Shown: positions 36,101-42,880 of the stretch, piece by piece
Position numbering within the stretch: position 1 is the stretch's first letter
Layout of the letters: the number at the start of each line of letters is the position of its first letter
From: Sulfitobacter sp. HGT1
GTDB lineage: Bacteria; Pseudomonadota; Alphaproteobacteria; Rhodobacterales; Rhodobacteraceae
Direction: 5' to 3'
DNA length: 64,000 nt
Assembly (NCBI RefSeq): GCF_013282155.1
Contig: NZ_BLWI01000008.1
Span: 186,001-250,000, forward strand
Position numbers and translations under genes: made by a program
The notes under the pieces: model-generated
Seen by the model: only the letters and a program-made list of their open reading frames with translations
Databases searched by the model: none
What the model was told of the DNA's origin: nothing

Positions 36101-36410
36101 TCACGCGGTCGTCGCGGGTGTCGGAATAGACATGCTCGACCTCGTCCAGTCCCTTGACGATATTCTCAAGCGGTTGAGTAATCAGCTTGACCGCATCTTC
36201 GGCTTTCAACCCGTCGGCCCGAACGTGGATATCGACCAAAGGCACGGAAATCTGCGGTTCTTCCTCGCGGGGGAGACTGACCAGCGCGATCAGACCCATT
36301 GCAAGGGCCGCCATCATGATAAGCGGTGTCAGCGGCGAGGCGATAAACGCCCGCGTCAACTGCCCGACAAGCCCGACCCGGCCGCCGTTTTCAGGGGTGT
36401 TATTATTCAT
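33183..36410 (-). CDS. RND-family efflux permease
   Basis: A 1075-residue AcrB/MdtB-type pump with 12 helices and two large periplasmic loops. Family stretches include MMAALAMGLIALVSLPREEEPQI at the N-terminus and the helix-4 proton-relay region FSIGILVDDAIVVIENI. The C-terminal repeat has GFIALAGIIVRNSILLVDFI. It expels hydrophobic or cationic substrates together with the adaptor encoded upstream. The ATG at 36410 overlaps the adaptor gene by eight bases. No outer-membrane TolC-like gene is nearby. Substrate is unknown. Confidence 0.93.
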   Translation of the reverse strand: MNNNTPENGGRVGLVGQLTRAFIASPLTPLIMMAALAMGLIALVSLPREEEPQISVPLVDIHVRADGLKAEDAVKLITQPLENIVKGLDEVEHVYSDTRDDRVMVTARFLVGVSADTAILRVRDKIMANLDRIPVGISEPLVVGRGINDVAIVTLTFAPAQDADGITAGDLTRVAREVEVELAKIDNVGLTYLVGATQEALRIAPDPERLAIHGVTLQQLVAKVEGANSATPAGQLRNQGEQIGLVIGKTLSTPEEIGNLELTTRDGRTVYVRDVADVAFVSDLDEFHVASLGRAGEDGGAVSRRPAVTLAVAKRAGANAVIVAEEILHRVHAMEGGIIPDSLEVEVTRDYGETADEKANELLYHLGLATVSIVALVLLAIGWREALVVAIVIPVTILLTLFASWIMGYTLNRVSLFALIFSIGILVDDAIVVIENIARHWAMKHNGKSRLETAVAAVAEVGNPTIVATLTVVVALLPMLFVSGLMGPYMSPIPANASAAMIFSFFVAVVITPWLMLKIAGKADAGHHAEGGAHPGGRLGRVYAAVARPLLRSKGRSAVFLLVVVVLSFGSLATLYTRDVTVKLLPFDNKSELAIVVDLPEGSSVEATDAIVQAAARIGMDLPEVVSAQTYSGTAAPFNFNGLVRHYYLRQNPEMGEVQLNLAAKDHRDRPSHAIALELRDRLQAIAVPAGTVLKVVEPPPGPPVISTLLAEIYGPDAPTRRAVAAKVRTAFEAVPYVVDVDDSVGVQARRLRAELSVSDMDFFKVQERDALDTLRLLNSSTTVGYSHRGEGRRPIPIVVARARADQVMDERALSTPVPANAIPGGRGVVELGDVIRLTQEPASFPVFRHNGYDAIMVTGELAGAFEAPLYGMLAVVDQLDGMDWTDLEKPEIRLNGQPESTDKPVLLWDGEWEVTWVTFRDMGAAFAVALLGIYVLVVAQFGSFRLPLVILTPVPLTFLGIIGGHWLFQAPFSATSMIGFIALAGIIVRNSILLVDFIRHADPEQKVTTEILIEAGATRFKPILLTAIAAMIGATVILVDPIFQGLAISLLFGLLSSTALTVLVIPAIYRLFKT

Positions 36411-37401
36411 GAGACACCACAACCCGATCTCCCGCAGCCAGACCGCTCAGGATTTCGCGCCAGATCGCGCCGTCAACTTGCACAGTGCCACCCGGCACCA
36501 CGGTGCGCCGCTGCGCGCCCGCCCCGTCGGTTTCTACCGATACAAAATCCAGCCCGCCATGACGGCTTAGCGCGGCTTCGGGCACAAGGATCGCCATGCG
36601 CGTGCCCACGGCAAGCCGCACCGGCAACCGGCGTCCGACAAAGCGCCCGTCCAGCCCTTCGACCTCCACATCGGCCTGAACACGGCCGCCTTCGATCTGG
36701 GGGTACAGCTTGGCAAGCCGCCCCTTGCGCCCCGCGCCGTCACCCTCCGATGCAGTGCCAAGCTCGATCTCGTCGCCTTCGGACAATGTCGTGGCATGAC
36801 GTTCGGGTACCGACAGACGCAGGAATATCCCCCCACCGCCAACAACTGCAGCCGTATCGCCCGGCGTCACGACAGACCCCAGCGACAGCGGCACCGACAG
36901 GACAACCCCTGCCCCAGGTGCCAGTATTTCGCCCTCGGCGATGCGCTGCTGGATAACCAGCCGCTCCGACCCGAGGCTGCGGACCTGACCCTCAAGAACG
37001 TCAACGGTTGTCTGCAATTGGTCAAGCCGCTGCTTGGTGATAACCCCGCGTTCAATCAGCTGAAGACCGCGTTCAAGATCGGCGCGCGCGGTTGTGATCT
37101 GCGCGTTCAGCGATGCAAGCTGCGCGTCGATGGACCCCAGTTGAAAGGCGAATTTGTCATCCTCGACCATCGCGACCCGCTGCCCGGCGACCACCAGATC
37201 GCCTTCGGTCACATCAAGTGCGGTCACCGTGCCACCGATGCGGGCGCGCGCGGGCACCCGGTCACGGGTTTCTATCTGGCCGTAAACAGCCTTCCATTCC
37301 GCGATGGGACTGGGTTCTAGCACCAATGTTTCGGCACCTGCCGGGCCGAGCAAAAGGAGCGTGGCAATGATCGATCCAAATAGTCGCATATTTCCCGCCA
37401 T
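36403..37401 (-). CDS. RND efflux periplasmic adaptor (membrane fusion protein)
   Basis: A 332-residue adaptor with a signal peptide ending near GPAGAETLVLEPS. A biotinyl-lipoyl-like half (RIGGTVTALDVTEGDLVVAGQRVAMVEDD), a short coiled-coil hairpin (residues ~95-160), and the second lipoyl half with ILAPGAGVVLSVPLSLGSVVTPGD are visible. It links the RND pump to an outer-membrane channel. Two starts are possible: ATG at 37401 and ATG at 37389, the latter behind GGCGGG. It is the first gene of the pair, and a perfect FNR-type box lies 67 bases upstream of the first start. Confidence 0.92.
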   Translation of the reverse strand: MAGNMRLFGSIIATLLLLGPAGAETLVLEPSPIAEWKAVYGQIETRDRVPARARIGGTVTALDVTEGDLVVAGQRVAMVEDDKFAFQLGSIDAQLASLNAQITTARADLERGLQLIERGVITKQRLDQLQTTVDVLEGQVRSLGSERLVIQQRIAEGEILAPGAGVVLSVPLSLGSVVTPGDTAAVVGGGGIFLRLSVPERHATTLSEGDEIELGTASEGDGAGRKGRLAKLYPQIEGGRVQADVEVEGLDGRFVGRRLPVRLAVGTRMAILVPEAALSRHGGLDFVSVETDGAGAQRRTVVPGGTVQVDGAIWREILSGLAAGDRVVVSHE

Positions 37402-37467
37402 TTCCGTTCAATTCGTTTCAAGGGTCAGTCTGACACCCCGCAATACCGGCTTGCGGGGCAGCCTGCC

Positions 37468-37481
37468 TTGATTTCGATCAA
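37468..37481. promoter_or_regulatory. Perfect FNR-consensus palindrome
   Basis: TTGAT-TTCG-ATCAA matches the FNR consensus at all ten positions. It lies between the RND adaptor gene (minus, 67 bases away) and a small lipoprotein gene (plus, 92 bases away). Either or both could respond to oxygen limitation through it. Confidence 0.65.
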
Positions 37482-37572
37482 GCGCGGCGTCGTCGCGGCA
37501 AAGCTGAATTGCGGTATATCAATTTTCCGTCGCCGTAACGGCGTAGCGTGCTTTTAATTACAGGAGATCGCT

Positions 37573-37911
37573 ATGAAAATTCTAAACCTAACCTTGGCCG
37601 GACTGCTTTTGACCGCAGTCGCCGGCTGCGAGACGTACGTATATCCGCGCCACCATCATGATATGATCGTGCTCAGCACAGATGTTGAACCGCATGTTCA
37701 CCTTGTGACACCCCTAAGCGCCACCAGCTATTCGGTACAATATGTGCCCGGCATGGTATCCGAGGCCGCGATCATCGCCAGCTTCGCGCCGCGCTGCACC
37801 GAGCTGGGTCTGATCGCGGTCAGAGGCCCCGGCCCGACACGCCGACAGATGGTCCGCCGTGGTCGCCGCGCACCGCTTACGGTAAATGTGTTCACAGTTG
37901 TGTGCCGTTGA
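37573..37911 (+). CDS. Small putative lipoprotein
   Basis: A 112-residue protein with a signal peptide and lipobox (LLLTAVAGC, Cys19). The mature part starts with ETYVYPRHHHDM, including three consecutive histidines that could bind metal. Later it has SFAPRCTELGLIAV and a strongly basic stretch (RRQMVRRGRRAP). AGGAG precedes the ATG. The function is unknown. It is single, downstream of a perfect FNR box and divergent from an RND pump operon. No family was recognised. Confidence 0.65.
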   Translation: MKILNLTLAGLLLTAVAGCETYVYPRHHHDMIVLSTDVEPHVHLVTPLSATSYSVQYVPGMVSEAAIIASFAPRCTELGLIAVRGPGPTRRQMVRRGRRAPLTVNVFTVVCR

Positions 37912-38051
37912 TCAACTTGCCGATGACCGGCATGACACTGACGGAAAGCACCTTTTGCAGGGTGCTTTCCAACAAAGCGAAGACCCCCGCGTGTGTTTGG
38001 CGAAGCGCACCCTGCCAAAGTTGTGCTGCCAAAGTGGTTAAGCCCAACGGA

Positions 38052-38567
38052 TCAGGTCGCGGTTCTGGGATAGTCGTGTTTATTCAAGAACGCCCAAATC
38101 TCGCGGTTCAGATCCCCCAGATCGTCGATTGCCTTGTAAATGCCGTCTCGCGTGCCTTGGTCCAACTGCTCAACCTGCCCCATCTTGATCGCGTCTTTCC
38201 GATCTGCGATCCGCATCAGGATCGTATGCGTGGCCGCCGATTGTGAATCGAACGCATAGATACAATGGTTGTAGCGGTTGCGGATGTGGCCGATTTTTTG
38301 CATGCGCGTGGTCAAGGCAATAACCTGTTTGCGCTCCTCGCTTTGGACACGGCCCAGCTTTGACAGGCGTTGCACCAGATCAATCCGCGCCCGTGATGTA
38401 TTCAGGGTCATGAAAATAACCGTCGCCGTTTCCAGATCGACCTTTGCCAATCCGGCGATGAAATGGATCAACAGGCTTTCGGTGTTTGTCCAGGCATAGT
38501 TGAGCCGCCCCACCAGCAATAGGAACTTGTCAAAACTTGTCAGGTCCGGCTCTTGCGATCTTGCCAT
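38052..38567 (-). CDS. Hypothetical helical protein in operon with a LuxR-type regulator
   Basis: A 171-residue soluble, mostly helical protein. Notable segments are LNYAWTNTESLLIHFIAGLAK, FMTLNTSRARIDLVQRL and IGHIRNRYNHCIYAFD; the R-x4-H-like arrangement in the last recalls HEPN-type proteins, but the match is weak. It starts eight bases after the LuxR-type regulator gene and is surely co-transcribed. No known function was recognised. It may modulate the regulator or act as a separate ribonuclease-like domain. Confidence 0.55.
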   Translation of the reverse strand: MARSQEPDLTSFDKFLLLVGRLNYAWTNTESLLIHFIAGLAKVDLETATVIFMTLNTSRARIDLVQRLSKLGRVQSEERKQVIALTTRMQKIGHIRNRYNHCIYAFDSQSAATHTILMRIADRKDAIKMGQVEQLDQGTRDGIYKAIDDLGDLNREIWAFLNKHDYPRTAT

Positions 38568-38575
38568 CTGCTTGC

Positions 38576-39295
38576 CTATTCAACCCTGAAATTTCCGGTT
38601 GCGGCAACATAGGCAATCGCGGCCTCTGTTCTGTTTGTGACACCCATTTTGCCGATGATATGGTGGATGTGCAGCTTGACCGTGCTTTCCGACAGTTGCA
38701 GATGATGGGCGATGACCTTGTTTGGCTCGCCTTTTGACAAATAGCCCAAGACATCTTTTTCGCGGGCCGTCAGCGATCTGATCTGGTCCCACATATTGGC
38801 CTTGATTTCGAGTCCGGCAGGGAAGCTTCCCGACAAGAGATAGTCCATGACTTCCCCGCAAATGTGCCGTTCGCCCGAAACCAGCAAACGGAAGATATTT
38901 ATCGCTGAATCAATACGCGTGCGAAGCGGCAGAAAACTCAATTTCGCCATCAACGCCGTATCTCCAATCGCGTCGATAAAATTCTTGATGTCTTTTATAT
39001 CATGAAACGCCAAAGCCAGGTCGAAATTGGGGAACTGTTTTGACAATTCAAAAAGAGTTTCCATCTCTGCCTCCACAGACCGAGGCGAGAAAATTAACGT
39101 CACTCTGCAATAGGGGCTTGTATTCAATCGGTCTTTCACCGCTGCAAAAGTAGGTACAATTGAGACGTCCAAATTATCGAACTCGCTCATAATAAGGCGT
39201 AGGTAGACGTCAGGAAATGATGTCCGACCGCCGACAAACAAAATGGCCTGACGTTCTGTGCTGTTATATCTCACTTGGTTAATAGCTTTAGGCAT
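38576..39295 (-). CDS. LuxR/FixJ-type transcriptional regulator with degenerate receiver
   Basis: A 239-residue regulator. The C-terminal ~65 residues are a clear LuxR helix-turn-helix (LTAREKDVLGYLSKGEPNKVIAHHLQLSESTVKLHIHHI). The N-terminal domain has receiver-like alternation (AILFVGGRTSFPDVYLRLIM, LDVSIVPTF, RVTLIFSP) but no aligned acidic pocket, so it is probably not phosphorylated like a standard response regulator. The start is taken at the ATG at 39295; an in-frame codon lies 48 bases upstream. It is divergent from the type I secretion cargo operon across a 485-base AT-rich gap and may control it. Confidence 0.82.
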   Translation of the reverse strand: MPKAINQVRYNSTERQAILFVGGRTSFPDVYLRLIMSEFDNLDVSIVPTFAAVKDRLNTSPYCRVTLIFSPRSVEAEMETLFELSKQFPNFDLALAFHDIKDIKNFIDAIGDTALMAKLSFLPLRTRIDSAINIFRLLVSGERHICGEVMDYLLSGSFPAGLEIKANMWDQIRSLTAREKDVLGYLSKGEPNKVIAHHLQLSESTVKLHIHHIIGKMGVTNRTEAAIAYVAATGNFRVE

Positions 39296-39780
39296 TGAAT
39301 TTGTTCCAAATATTGGAGCGACCAGACCAAATATCACTACCAAAAAATTTTGGCGGGTAATTGATAAATCTCAATGGGGACTGACTTATCAAGGCAGGGC
39401 CTGGCAGGTTTTCGCCAAGGTTGTGGTGGAAAATTTCACCCCTGGCGGAGCCCCTTCCTGACCAGAACCTAACACATCGGTTAAAAATACTTCCGGGAAA
39501 CCAGAAAAACAGATTTCTACAAGAAAGTCAGAACCTTAATATAAGAATCGGGAAAAATATTCCGCATTTTATGCCTTCGATCTAAATCAAAGGGCCTATC
39601 TTTTTGGCGTAGATACTAACATTCACCCCATCCCATTGATTAGAATCTACAGTCTGAATTGCTAGATATCGCACCACTTCTATTCACGCCAATCTGATCT
39701 GGTCGCAATGATGTGACGTTCAACAAGAATCGGCATTCGAATAGAAATTCCACCTTTTAGATGAGCGGTGGATCTGGCGG
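39296..39780. other. AT-rich 485-base intergenic region between the LuxR gene and the cargo operon
   Basis: No convincing ORF was seen. The stretch is clearly richer in A and T than the flanking genes and must hold both divergent promoters. A site at 39577-39590 (TCGAT-CTAA-ATCAA) has one mismatch to the FNR consensus. No strong hairpin was found. Confidence 0.5.
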
Positions 39781-40743
39781 ATGCCCCCAAAGAAAGCATT
39801 TATCATGTCAAATGGTAGACACGGACACCACCACGGTGGCAACAACTACGTACCAATGGGCAACCAAAGCCAGGAACAAGATCAGGCGCAGGCCGAAGCA
39901 CAGCTTCAGGCGCAATTGCAGGGTCAGGGCCAGCTTCAGGGTCAGGGCCAATCGCAAACCAGCGAAAGCGAGAACCTGAACGGCAACGGTAACCTGAATG
40001 GTAACGGTAACCTGAACGGCAACGGTAACCTGAACGGTAACCTGAACCTGAACGGAAACGAAAACAACGCCTCCAACACCGCCACAAACGAGGCCACCAA
40101 CACGTCGACCACGACTGTGACAGTCGATGTCGGGGTCACCGGTGCCTTCGATATGACGGACTATGTGCCATCGGACGATGACTTTGCAGACATCGACCTG
40201 AGCGGCGGTGCGTCTGTCGACAATATCCTGATGGCCAAGGGCGATGTGAACTTCGACCCCGGTAACGAGATGAACCTCGATGACATCCTGACCGACGCGC
40301 TGACCGGTGCCGGAAATGATGTTGGCCTTGTGAATGCACAGTCGAACAACCTGATCGACAGTGATGTTCTTCACAATGCAACCGTGGGCGGGTCGCTGAC
40401 CAACAACGGCAGCGCGCATGGTGGCACCGCATCCTCAGGTGACGGCATCGGCACTGGCGCTGCTGCTGCAGAACCCGACTTTGGTGGCCACCCTTGGAAA
40501 AATGGTCCTCACGACGATGACGCCGATGGTGCTGTTGCCGGTACATGGGGCAGCGGAAACGGTGATGACGGTTATGTCGCCGGTGAATCCCTGTCTTCGG
40601 CATCTGCAACCGTTGATACCACAGCGTTCAACCAGAGCATTGTGATGGGTGCCAACATCCTCGGCAACACAGTCGATATGTCCGTGGTCGGTGGCAACAT
40701 GAACTCCACCTACATCGGTGACGACAGCTCAGACGGCGCATAA
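39781..40743 (+). CDS. Q-rich, LNGNGN-repeat protein, probable type I secretion cargo
   Basis: A 320-residue acidic protein with no N-terminal signal peptide. Residues 15-22 are His/Gly-rich (GHHHGGNN). Residues 29-60 are Gln-rich (QAEAQLQAQLQGQGQ). Residues 66-93 are a tandem LNGNGN array. A Thr/Asn-rich stretch follows, then an Asp-rich globular part. Segments such as LVNAQSNNLIDSDVLHN and VDMSVVGGNMNSTYIGDD resemble repeats of the next protein. No RTX nonapeptides occur. An alternative start is the ATG at 39805. Together with the ABC exporter and HlyD downstream it looks like an exported surface or matrix protein; amyloid character is inference. Confidence 0.7.
   Translation: MPPKKAFIMSNGRHGHHHGGNNYVPMGNQSQEQDQAQAEAQLQAQLQGQGQLQGQGQSQTSESENLNGNGNLNGNGNLNGNGNLNGNLNLNGNENNASNTATNEATNTSTTTVTVDVGVTGAFDMTDYVPSDDDFADIDLSGGASVDNILMAKGDVNFDPGNEMNLDDILTDALTGAGNDVGLVNAQSNNLIDSDVLHNATVGGSLTNNGSAHGGTASSGDGIGTGAAAAEPDFGGHPWKNGPHDDDADGAVAGTWGSGNGDDGYVAGESLSSASATVDTTAFNQSIVMGANILGNTVDMSVVGGNMNSTYIGDDSSDGA
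39976..40056 (+). repeat. Tandem 18-base repeat encoding LNGNGN
   Basis: Copies of the unit CTGAACGGCAACGGTAAC run from 39976, with small third-position changes and one shortened 12-base copy near the end. They encode residues 66-93 of the cargo protein. Direct repeats of this kind can change copy number by slippage. Confidence 0.85.
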
Positions 40744-40756
40744 ACCGTTTGACCGT

Positions 40757-40798
40757 GACCGGCCCTACCGGTCGCCAATAACAACACCTCGCGCGAGA
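40757..40798 (+). repeat. Intercistronic hairpins between the two cargo genes
   Basis: A hairpin GACCGG/CCGGTC (40757-40762 and 40768-40773, loop 5) is followed by the palindrome CTCGCGCGAG (40789-40798) and by a further copy of CTCGCGCG. They lie in the 125-base gap after the first cargo gene. No T-run follows, so they may stabilise or attenuate the message and set a higher level of the first cargo. Confidence 0.45.
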
Positions 40799-40868
40799 AC
40801 AACTCGCGCGGGGCGCATAAAATTCCGAGGCACCACCGAGCAGATAATAATAATAACTGGTGGTCAAA

Positions 40869-42854
40869 ATGCTTATCGATAGAACATCCGAAATCGTTGC
40901 CCATTTTATTGGTGCATTTGAAACGGCCTTGGACGGTTCGAGGTTTAGAAGCGAAATTGATGGTTTTCGTCATCGCCAAACTCAAGACCCCTCCTTTGAC
41001 GATCAATCCTCACAGACGGTAGCTGCGCGCGCTCCATATGCGCTGGATGGATATGCAGCGGGTCTGTCGCCCTTATGGCTCACACCCGATGCCCCCGCAC
41101 CCCTTGCGGTGTCAGGTCACCATCCCCTTCAATTGCCCTTCCTCAAGGCAAAGGCGGAACTGGTCGTCGACGATGCCCAGGACTTCCCGTTTTTTGAACC
41201 GGCCAAGCAGAGTGCTGGCGGTTTCACGGTGTCATCCCCGATGCCCGGCTCGGTTGCATTCGTCTCTCAGCAAACCAACTATCTGATCGATCACGACTTT
41301 TTCGGCGATATCGACGCAGGAAGCTTCATTGCCCCCGACATACTGGACCAGCAGCTTGAGACCCTGTGGCAAGCGGCCCAGCCGATGATGCCGGGCACAA
41401 GTGGCAACCCGCTTACCCTGATCCTTGAGGGGTCAACGATGGGTGAAACATTCGCTGAGAACTACTTGGAAAGTGCCTCGGCCGCAGAAGCAATGGGCGG
41501 ACAGGTGTCATTTCTGTCGGGTCCGGCCATCGGTGAAATCACCGTCAACGGGGCCGACCAAGACGCCATGCCCGATCTCGACAATCTTCTTCCCACATAT
41601 CTGCAAGCCAAAAACGACGCGGCCCAGGCAGAGGATGCCATGGCCGCCGACAGCTTTCTCACCCCGACGGGTAATGCGGGCACTGCCGCCGCGTTTTTCG
41701 ACGTCGAAGCCGGCCACAGCGTCATTGCAGGCGGCAATATGGAGATCAACGAAACCGTGATCGTTGCCCAACATGTAGATGCGCCTGTCATTGCAGTTAT
41801 GGGCGATATGGTGGCGATTTCGGCGATTGCACAGGTCAACGTCATCCATGACTACAATTCCGGCGCGACGAACATCTCGCCGATGAATACATCCATCAAT
41901 GCCGCAATGTTCGCCTCACAGCACAGTGTAACGTCAGATGCGGCACCAACTGCTGCCTTTCCGGTGAATGTCACAGCGATTGTCACGCGCGTCGATGCGG
42001 ATCTGATTTCGGTCAACTGGATCCATCAATACAACTACATGTCCGACCATGACACGGCCCAGATCACCTTCTCGGGCGAAGACAGCTTTCTCGATTTCGG
42101 CGACAACGTGCTGTTCAATCAGGTCAGCCTTTTGGAATTTGCGCAGGGCTATGACCTGATCATTGTCGGCGGAAACATGTACGATATGTCGCTGATTTTC
42201 CAGACAAATATTCTGTTTGATGACGATGCGGTGCATGTGGCGGGGGCCGGTCCCTACTCTGCCTCCATGGGCGACAATCTTGCCTATAACATGGCCTTGA
42301 TCCAGTCGAACTCCATCGACAGCTACATCGAGATGGACAGCGTTTTCGCCCAAGCAGGGGCCGATCTGGCAGCAGGGGCGCGCGTGTTGTCGGATGACGT
42401 TCAAAACCACGAGGTGTTCGACGGCCATGCCCCTTTGAACATCCTGTATATTTCCGGCGACCTCATCAACGTCTCTGCAATCGAACAGACCAATATCATC
42501 GGCGATGCAGATCAGGTCGCGTTCGAAGTCGAAGCGCTTTTGGCCGGGTCGGATTCAATTCCAACCACCACGACCGGGTCAAACGCCGCAGTCAATATGG
42601 CGACGATCCAGAACTACGGGGCTGATTCAACGATCATGGTGGGCGGCGAGGTCTATGACGACCTACTGCTCTATCAGGCAGAACTGATCGACACAGATGC
42701 CCAGCCCCTTGGCGCGACCCCCCTCGCCTCAGAGGCGGTCGTCTTTCTTGCCGAGGATATGATCGACCCCGATCTCGGCGACACCGGAATGGTTTCGCAA
42801 TCTCCGGATATCACCAGCTCTGACGTCGACATGATGGGCTCCATCGTAACCTGA
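40869..42854 (+). CDS. Large repetitive non-RTX cargo ('type I secretion protein')
   Basis: A 661-residue acidic protein without a signal peptide. It begins MLIDRTSEIVAHFIGAFETAL, an amphipathic helix seen in proteins annotated as roseobacter type I secretion proteins. From about residue 285 on, a ~25-residue motif recurs: GD-hydrophobic-x-S-x-I-x-Q-x-N-hydrophobic (for example GDMVAISAIAQVNVI, GGNMYDMSLIFQTNIL, GDLINVSAIEQTNII). These alternate with N-x-A-x-NMA-x-IQ segments. No GGxGxD calcium repeats are present. The repeats probably form a beta-solenoid. Genes for an ABC exporter and HlyD adaptor follow directly. A GTG at 40860 is an alternative start. Confidence 0.7.
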   Translation: MLIDRTSEIVAHFIGAFETALDGSRFRSEIDGFRHRQTQDPSFDDQSSQTVAARAPYALDGYAAGLSPLWLTPDAPAPLAVSGHHPLQLPFLKAKAELVVDDAQDFPFFEPAKQSAGGFTVSSPMPGSVAFVSQQTNYLIDHDFFGDIDAGSFIAPDILDQQLETLWQAAQPMMPGTSGNPLTLILEGSTMGETFAENYLESASAAEAMGGQVSFLSGPAIGEITVNGADQDAMPDLDNLLPTYLQAKNDAAQAEDAMAADSFLTPTGNAGTAAAFFDVEAGHSVIAGGNMEINETVIVAQHVDAPVIAVMGDMVAISAIAQVNVIHDYNSGATNISPMNTSINAAMFASQHSVTSDAAPTAAFPVNVTAIVTRVDADLISVNWIHQYNYMSDHDTAQITFSGEDSFLDFGDNVLFNQVSLLEFAQGYDLIIVGGNMYDMSLIFQTNILFDDDAVHVAGAGPYSASMGDNLAYNMALIQSNSIDSYIEMDSVFAQAGADLAAGARVLSDDVQNHEVFDGHAPLNILYISGDLINVSAIEQTNIIGDADQVAFEVEALLAGSDSIPTTTTGSNAAVNMATIQNYGADSTIMVGGEVYDDLLLYQAELIDTDAQPLGATPLASEAVVFLAEDMIDPDLGDTGMVSQSPDITSSDVDMMGSIVT

Positions 42855-42880
42855 AGCATTTGAATTACCGGAGAAGCGCC

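Noticed and set aside
35316-36956. Plus-strand ORF antisense to the RND pump genes
   Set aside because: Low-complexity His/Arg/Pro-rich shadow covering parts of two genes with clear RND and adaptor motifs.
40869-42854. RTX toxin or haemolysin
   Set aside because: No GGxGxD nonapeptide repeats occur, despite the adjacent HlyD and ABC exporter genes.
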